A stretch of 10,184 nt of DNA, taken from Thermoplasmata archaeon. Its GTDB lineage: Archaea; Thermoplasmatota; Thermoplasmata; Lutacidiplasmatales; UBA184. The notes below the pieces were generated by a model, which saw only the letters and a program-made list of their open reading frames with translations, was not told the DNA's origin and did not search any database. Location of the stretch: contig JASHWZ010000060.1 of assembly GCA_030043865.1 (NCBI GenBank), positions 1 to 10,184 on the forward strand, given 5' to 3'. Both the position numbers and the translations under genes were made by a program. Positions 6,193-10,184 of the stretch are shown here, piece after piece (within the stretch, counting starts at the first letter, position 1; each line of letters begins with the position of its first letter).

Positions 6193-6266
6193 TGGACTGG
6201 TCGGGATTTGAACCCGAGGCCTCCGGTTTGCAAAACCGGCGATCTTCCGGACTGATCTACCAGCCC
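6193..6266 (-). tRNA. tRNA-Ala, anticodon TGC
   Basis: The 74-nt minus-strand sequence folds as a full cloverleaf. Acceptor GGGCTGG pairs with CCAGTCC; the D stem is GATC/GATC; the anticodon stem CCGGT/ACCGG carries loop TTTGCAA, so the anticodon is TGC; a 5-nt variable loop follows; the T stem TCGGG/CCCGA carries loop TTCAAAT. The third acceptor pair is G3-U70, the classic alanine identity element, which confirms the charging specificity. The discriminator is A73. The CCA end is not encoded and must be added by CCA-adding enzyme. No intron is present. Confidence 0.97.
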
Positions 6267-6293
6267 ATCCGGCCCGTGAGGTGAGGGTCCCCG

Positions 6294-6301
6294 TCTTAGC
6301 C
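6294..6301 (-). promoter_or_regulatory. Possible promoter of tRNA-Ala
   Basis: The minus strand reads GGCTAAGA, centred about 32 nt upstream of the mature tRNA 5' end. This would put the transcript start about 5 nt before the tRNA, a usual archaeal arrangement. The match to a TATA box is moderate. Confidence 0.4.
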
Positions 6302-6357
6302 TTTGGGACGGCGAGGCTCGCCGGAACCGGGTCTCGCGCGGACGCGCGGGAAACGCC

Positions 6358-6364
6358 TTCTACC
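6358..6364 (+). promoter_or_regulatory. TATA-like box of the flavin-dependent oxidoreductase gene
   Basis: TTCTACC is centred 24 nt before the GTG at 6385, with only GC-rich sequence between. It supports GTG as a leaderless start; there is no ribosome binding site. Confidence 0.45.
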
Positions 6365-6384
6365 CGCCCCCGGTCGGCGCCCTC

Positions 6385-7383
6385 GTGCGGCTCAGCGCGT
6401 TCACAGTCGTCGACAGCGCTCCGGAGACCACCGGCGGCGTCGCCCAGCGATACGCCGAAGTGCTCGAGCTTGCAGAGGCGGCCGAGGCGGGGGGTCTCTC
6501 GACGCTCTGGGTCGCGGAGCATCACTTCCAGCCCGGCGGCGTATGTCCCTCGCCCCCGGTGCTCCTCGCCGCGTGTGGCGAACGTACCCGACGCCTGCGC
6601 CTCGGCGTCCTCGTGAGCGTGCTGCCGTTCCATCGACCGATCGAGTTGGCCGAACAGTACGCGATGGTCGACCGCCTCACCGGCGGTCGGCTCAACCTCG
6701 GGGTCGGGAGCGGCTACATCCCGCTCGAGTTCGAGGGATTCGGCCTCGACCCGGCCGCGAAACGCGAGCAATTCGACCGCAACCTGGAGACGCTGCTGGC
6801 CGCGCTCGACGGCGCGGAGGTCCGGTCGGACGGGCCGCTCGCGAAGCCGGTCCGGCTCAACGTGCTTCCGGTCCAGCGGCCCCACCCGCCGCTCTGGATC
6901 GCCGTCCAGCGTCGCGAGGCGATCCCGTTCGTCGCGCGCCGGGGAGCCTCCCTCGCGCTGGTCCCGTACGCGACCGTCGCGAACCCCGAGGAGCTCGCCG
7001 CCGAGGTCCGGGAGTTCCGCTCCCATCTGGCCCCGGGAGTTTCCGCGGAAGTCGCGGTGGCGGTCCACCTGTACGCTGGCGACCACGTCGAGCGAGCTCG
7101 CACGGCGCTCCAGGAGTACCTGGAAGCGCGCCTCGCGACCCAGAGCTCGTTCTACCAGGAGAAGGTGCGCCGGGACCCCCGTCACGCGAGCGCCGCCACG
7201 ATCGAGTCGAGCGGGTTCGCCGTGTTCGGCCGTCCGGCGGAGGTCGCGGAACGGCTGCGCGCGTTCGCCGCTCTCGGAGTGGACGAGCTCCTCGGGATCT
7301 TCGATTTCGGTGGGCTACCGATCGACGAGGTCCGCCGGTCGGTCCGCGCGCTCGGCGCGGCGATGCGGGCCGCGTCGGGGTGA
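6385..7383 (+). CDS. Luciferase-like (LLM class) flavin-dependent oxidoreductase
   Basis: The protein has 332 residues from a GTG start and belongs to the bacterial luciferase-like TIM-barrel family. These enzymes use reduced FMN or F420 to oxidise or reduce varied small molecules in the cytosol. Visible signatures are LWVAEHHF at 41-48 (the EHH typical of alkanal-monooxygenase-like members), HRPIELAEQYAMVDRLTGGRL at 83-103 followed by NLGVGSGY, and QRPHPPLWIAV at 164-174. The C-terminal FGRPAEVAERL and GVDELL complete the usual barrel end. The length is normal for the family and no secretion signal is present. The gene stands alone, ends 12 bp from the convergent surface-protein stop and has its own TATA-like box. 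The cofactor (FMN versus F420) and substrate cannot be decided from sequence. The family is widespread in bacteria, so transfer into the archaeal lineage is possible but not shown. Confidence 0.9.
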   Translation: MRLSAFTVVDSAPETTGGVAQRYAEVLELAEAAEAGGLSTLWVAEHHFQPGGVCPSPPVLLAACGERTRRLRLGVLVSVLPFHRPIELAEQYAMVDRLTGGRLNLGVGSGYIPLEFEGFGLDPAAKREQFDRNLETLLAALDGAEVRSDGPLAKPVRLNVLPVQRPHPPLWIAVQRREAIPFVARRGASLALVPYATVANPEELAAEVREFRSHLAPGVSAEVAVAVHLYAGDHVERARTALQEYLEARLATQSSFYQEKVRRDPRHASAATIESSGFAVFGRPAEVAERLRAFAALGVDELLGIFDFGGLPIDEVRRSVRALGAAMRAASG

Positions 7384-7395
7384 CGAGCGCGACCG

Positions 7396-9930
7396 TCAGG
7401 GCGAGCCGCCCGGCGGCGTGGGCAGCGGAGGGGGTGCGTCGGCCGCGGGCTCGGCCGGCGGCGGGGGGTTGGACGCGGACGGGTCCTTCCACTCGGTCGC
7501 GGGCGGCGTCGACGGGGGTGGCGCCGGTGGCGCCATGGTCTGGGTCGTCGGCTCGGCCATCGGGGTCGGGGCCATCGGCGGGCTTCGTCCCCGGCGGATC
7601 ATCACCGCGAGGACGATCGCCACGAGGACGATCACGAGCAGGAGGATCAGCCAGCCTACCGTGAGGCCGCTGCCCGCGCCGAGCTCGTAGCTCAGCACGG
7701 ACGGGTGGGCGTTCACCGTCAGGCCGGTCTCTCCGTAGCAGTAGTAGCCATCGTAGCAGTCGGGTCCGTAGACCCCCGGGCTCTCGACATACGCTTCGAT
7801 GAACACCTGGCCCGACGGGGTGCTCGACGGGATCGTCAGCGAGATCGTGCCCGAGGAGCTCGTCGTCTGGATGTAGGGCGTGACCTGAGTCAGGAGGAGG
7901 TACAGGTATACCGTGAACTTGCCCGGCAGCGGAGCGTTCCCGAGCGGGGCGAGCGACCAGGAGACCTGGATCGTCTGGCCAGGCTGGTAGCTCCCGTCCG
8001 AGTAGCTCGAGGCCGTGGAGACCCCGAGTCGCACCGCGAAGCCGGTCTCGAGCGTGTAGTTCAGGTTCGTGTTCCAGGCATAGACCCCGTTCGTGGTCGA
8101 CTGGGCCCAGACAGTGACGTAGTACCACTGCGCGGGGTTGGTGGACGGAACGGGGAACGAGACGGCGCCCGAAGCGGGCACGGTCCCGACCGCGACGACC
8201 CCGGTGCCGGTCTCGGTCTCGGTGAGCAGGTTGTACCACTCGCCGGTCACGTTGTAGTAGAGGGTCGTCCCCGGGAGCGGGGAAGGCGCGACCGACGTCT
8301 GGAAGGTGAGGGTCTCGCCCGCGGTGAAGTAGGTGCTCCCTTCCGCGCTCACGAAGAGCGTTGGCTGCTCGGCGAGCGCGACCGCGACGCCGACGACCGG
8401 TCCGGTGGAGTTCGTCGCCACAACGTACACCTCGAACGCGCCCACGAACGTCGTCGGCAACGCGAATTGGACGGTGCCCGACTGGTTCGTGCCCGCGGAG
8501 ATCGGGCCGGTGGCCAGGAAGCGGCCGCCCGCGACGATCGCCCACTGCGAGGCCGAGAGCTCGCCGGTCAGCGTGGAGTTCGAGCTCGAGAGCGTCCAGG
8601 TGGCGGTCACCGTCGCCCCGACGTCGTAGTCCACGGCGTTGAGGACGACCTCGACCGCGCCGGTAGCGGCCGCGGGGATCACCCAGAACGTCGAGTTTTC
8701 GTACGCCCCGAGGTAGCCCGGAGCGGTCGCGACGGGGTCCGTGACGCTCACGTTGACGGAGTTGTAGAACGGGTACCGGAACTCGGAGCTGAACAGCGGC
8801 GCCGTGGGCAGGAAGGACAGCTCGACCGGCCCGTTGGTGCTGGTCGTGAGGTTCGTAGGCGGGCTCCCGAGCGGGGTAACGGTCTGCGTCCCGTTCCAGA
8901 AGCTCACGCTCACGCGGAGGCCCGGGACGTAGAGCGTATTGTCGGTCGGAACGTGCGCGCGGACCCAGAGACAGATGTAGACCGGCGAGCCGCTCGTGAA
9001 CGTGGTCTCGAACGTCCCCGCGGCGCAGTCGGGGCTCGAGGAGAGGGTCATGTCCTCGATCTGGGGTTGGCCGACCCAGAACACGAGTTCGGCGGTCTCG
9101 TTCTCCGCTATCGTCCCGGAGGAGTTGACGACGGCCCAAACCTCGACGTACACCTCGGTGTCGGGGGTGGCGTCTGCGGGGACCTGGAAGGTGAACGTTC
9201 CGGCGCCCTTGGTCGGCAGCGCGAGGAGGCCCGGAGTGAACAGATTCTGGCCGGTGCCGTTGTACGTTCCCGTCGCCGTGAGCGACGTGAGGTCGCTGTA
9301 GGTCGCCCCGTTGGCGGACGCGGTCGCGATCCACGAGACGTTCACGCTCTCCCCGGGGACGGTCACCGCCCCGTCGCCGGGGGCGCTCTCCAGCTCGAGC
9401 GCGTAGGTGCGCACCGTCAGGGTCGTCGAGGTGAAGCCCCCGAGCGGGGCCGAGGCGGTGATGTTCCAGAGCCCGCCGACCGCGACCGCGGCCGGGAACG
9501 TGTAAGAGAAGTGGTTGTCCGTGGGCGTGAGGTTCTCGTGGGTCGTCGGGTCGATCCCGAGGTTGACCGAGAGGACGGGGTTGACGAGACCGTCCCGGGT
9601 CGCGTTCGGGTCGTTGATCGTGACGTTGACCGAATGGTCGTCGGCGAGGTCCTCGATGGAGAAGTAGATCGTAGCTTCGCCCGGAGAGCTGCCGAACTCG
9701 GAGGTGAAGCAGCTGCCGGTGCAGAAGGTCGTGGTCGCGTCCCCGAGGCCGTTGTAGGTAGCGATCTCGATGTCGCTGGCCGAGGGATTCGAGGGGGCCG
9801 AAGTGGTGACGGTCGAAGCCTCCAGGGGGGAGGACGGGGCGGACCGGGGGGCCGAAGCAGCTCCCAAGCCGGCGAGCACCGAGACGATCATCACGGCGGC
9901 GAGCACGTAGGCGAGGAGTCGGCGCGACAT
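7396..9930 (-). CDS. Large N-glycosylation-rich surface protein with C-terminal membrane anchor, function unknown
   Basis: The protein has 844 residues. Residues 1-26 are a signal peptide (RRLL then a hydrophobic core ending GAASA), followed by a Ser/Thr/Pro-rich spacer to about 52. The ectodomain (about 53-750) is almost entirely beta-strand-like, with Ser/Thr/Val/Gly-rich stretches, about 17 N-x-S/T sequons and several segments reading like Ig-like or macroglobulin-type sandwiches (for example YVEVWAVVNSSGTI and YVTVWAQSTTNGV). No enzymatic motif is visible. The only cysteines form three close pairs: 70/74, 302/320 and 725/731 (CYDGYYC). A membrane helix spans about 755-778, followed by RRGRSPP and a roughly 60-residue Pro-rich cytoplasmic tail containing EWKDP. 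The ATG at 9930 has a TATA-like box 26 nt upstream. It is a candidate S-layer, stalk or adhesion protein; a proteolytic or binding role cannot be shown. The anchor and tail match the thermopsin-like protein. Confidence 0.82.
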   Translation of the reverse strand: MSRRLLAYVLAAVMIVSVLAGLGAASAPRSAPSSPLEASTVTTSAPSNPSASDIEIATYNGLGDATTTFCTGSCFTSEFGSSPGEATIYFSIEDLADDHSVNVTINDPNATRDGLVNPVLSVNLGIDPTTHENLTPTDNHFSYTFPAAVAVGGLWNITASAPLGGFTSTTLTVRTYALELESAPGDGAVTVPGESVNVSWIATASANGATYSDLTSLTATGTYNGTGQNLFTPGLLALPTKGAGTFTFQVPADATPDTEVYVEVWAVVNSSGTIAENETAELVFWVGQPQIEDMTLSSSPDCAAGTFETTFTSGSPVYICLWVRAHVPTDNTLYVPGLRVSVSFWNGTQTVTPLGSPPTNLTTSTNGPVELSFLPTAPLFSSEFRYPFYNSVNVSVTDPVATAPGYLGAYENSTFWVIPAAATGAVEVVLNAVDYDVGATVTATWTLSSSNSTLTGELSASQWAIVAGGRFLATGPISAGTNQSGTVQFALPTTFVGAFEVYVVATNSTGPVVGVAVALAEQPTLFVSAEGSTYFTAGETLTFQTSVAPSPLPGTTLYYNVTGEWYNLLTETETGTGVVAVGTVPASGAVSFPVPSTNPAQWYYVTVWAQSTTNGVYAWNTNLNYTLETGFAVRLGVSTASSYSDGSYQPGQTIQVSWSLAPLGNAPLPGKFTVYLYLLLTQVTPYIQTTSSSGTISLTIPSSTPSGQVFIEAYVESPGVYGPDCYDGYYCYGETGLTVNAHPSVLSYELGAGSGLTVGWLILLLVIVLVAIVLAVMIRRGRSPPMAPTPMAEPTTQTMAPPAPPPSTPPATEWKDPSASNPPPPAEPAADAPPPLPTPPGGSP

Positions 9931-9952
9931 CGTAAGAGACCGCGTTCACCTG

Positions 9953-9959
9953 GTATAAG
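9953..9959 (-). promoter_or_regulatory. TATA box of the large surface protein gene
   Basis: The minus strand reads CTTATAC, one of the clearest TATA boxes in the window, centred 26 nt before the ATG at 9930. No ribosome binding site lies between, so a leaderless transcript is likely. Confidence 0.65.
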
Positions 9960-10050
9960 AACCCGCCGCGTTTTTCGAAGCGGTCGGACCGCCCGGTTCT
10001 CGACCCGGAGCATCGGTCCGGGGCGGCCCCAGCGCCCCCGGTCGAACGGA

Positions 10051-10058
10051 CTTTATCC
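10051..10058 (+). promoter_or_regulatory. TATA box of the MBL-fold gene
   Basis: CTTTATCC is centred 27 nt before the ATG at 10082. It lies in a 151-bp divergent gap shared with the surface-protein gene, whose own box is at 9953-9959. Confidence 0.6.
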
Positions 10059-10081
10059 GTCGGACCTTACGGTCGTTCGGT

Positions 10082-10184
10082 ATGCCCGAGATCCTCCCCG
10101 GAGTCCATCAGGTGGAAGGCGTCGACCCGAGTCCCGACTTCTCGACCCACGTGTACCTCGTGAAGGACAAGGGGCCAACGTGGA
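10082..10184 (+). CDS. Probable MBL-fold metallo-hydrolase, N-terminus only (partial)
   Basis: Only the first 34 codons are present; the gene runs off the window end. It starts MPEILPGVHQVEGV and continues to VYLVKDKGPTW. A short strand with PGVHQVEG, then a turn and a VYLV strand before the first glycine/aspartate loop, is the usual opening of metallo-beta-lactamase-fold hydrolases. The metal-binding HxHxDH motif would lie beyond the window, so the call rests on the opening strands alone. The start is supported by a TATA box 27 nt upstream. The substrate class (glyoxalase II-like, RNase-like or other) cannot be told. Confidence 0.65.
   Translation, partial: MPEILPGVHQVEGVDPSPDFSTHVYLVKDKGPTW

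Noticed and set aside
6303..7664. Plus-strand open frame of 453 codons overlapping the oxidoreductase
   Set aside because: It is Arg/Gly/Pro-rich with no family resemblance, whereas the overlapping frame encodes a clear luciferase-like protein.
6857..9949. Minus-strand open frame of 1030 codons
   Set aside because: It is Arg/Pro/His-rich low-complexity translation in a different frame over the surface protein and oxidoreductase genes, without signal peptide, TM segment or domain. The 7396-9930 frame shows all of the expected surface-protein features.
1..10184. CRISPR array, insertion sequence, integrase or phage genes
   Set aside because: No regularly spaced direct repeats, transposase-like proteins or terminal inverted repeats with target duplications were seen.

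Overview
The window looks like a chromosomal segment of a high-GC archaeon, most likely a member of Thermoplasmatota (Thermoplasmata-related). Four observations support this. There is a large thermopsin-family (peptidase A5) surface protein, a family known mainly from Thermoplasmatales and Sulfolobales. Two giant N-glycosylation-rich proteins have a C-terminal membrane anchor. T/A-rich TATA-like boxes sit about 24-29 nt upstream of start codons with no Shine-Dalgarno sequence, as in leaderless archaeal transcription. A tRNA-Ala gene lacks an encoded CCA end. The lineage is inferred from content; no phylogeny could be run.

Layout. 44-739 (-) encodes a fusion of a GcvH/LbpA-like (lipoyl carrier-type) domain and a TusA-like domain, both with altered active motifs. 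Divergent from it across a 77-bp promoter region is a 62-residue Cys/His-rich protein (817-1005, +). That gene ends 4 bp from a convergent AHSA1/SRPBCC gene (1010-1468, -). A divergent promoter region then leads to the 1268-residue thermopsin mosaic protein (1653-5459, +). This meets a PaaI-type hotdog thioesterase (5552-6079, -) tail to tail across 92 bp that carry a 9-bp inverted repeat. A tRNA-Ala(UGC) (6193-6266, -) follows, then a luciferase-like flavin-dependent oxidoreductase (6385-7383, +). Next is an 844-residue surface protein of unknown function (7396-9930, -), and finally the N-terminus of a probable MBL-fold hydrolase (10082 to the window end, +).

Gene organisation. Almost every gene is its own transcription unit, arranged in divergent/convergent pairs with very short convergent gaps (4, 12 and 92 bp). 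No operon pathway is visible. The two surface proteins share one design: signal segment, beta-rich Asn-sequon-rich ectodomain, one C-terminal membrane helix, an RRGR-x-PP juxtamembrane motif, and a proline-rich cytoplasmic tail with a W-x-[ED]-P motif. This suggests a common cytoplasmic partner or sorting step. The remaining genes are small metabolic or housekeeping enzymes. The most unusual item is the GcvH/LbpA-TusA fusion, because both domain families carry sulfur or lipoyl groups and here both canonical carrier motifs are missing or degenerate.

No gene-free stretch exceeds 300 bp. The longest gap, 1469-1652, is a divergent promoter region. No CRISPR, insertion sequence, integrase, attachment site or origin was seen.
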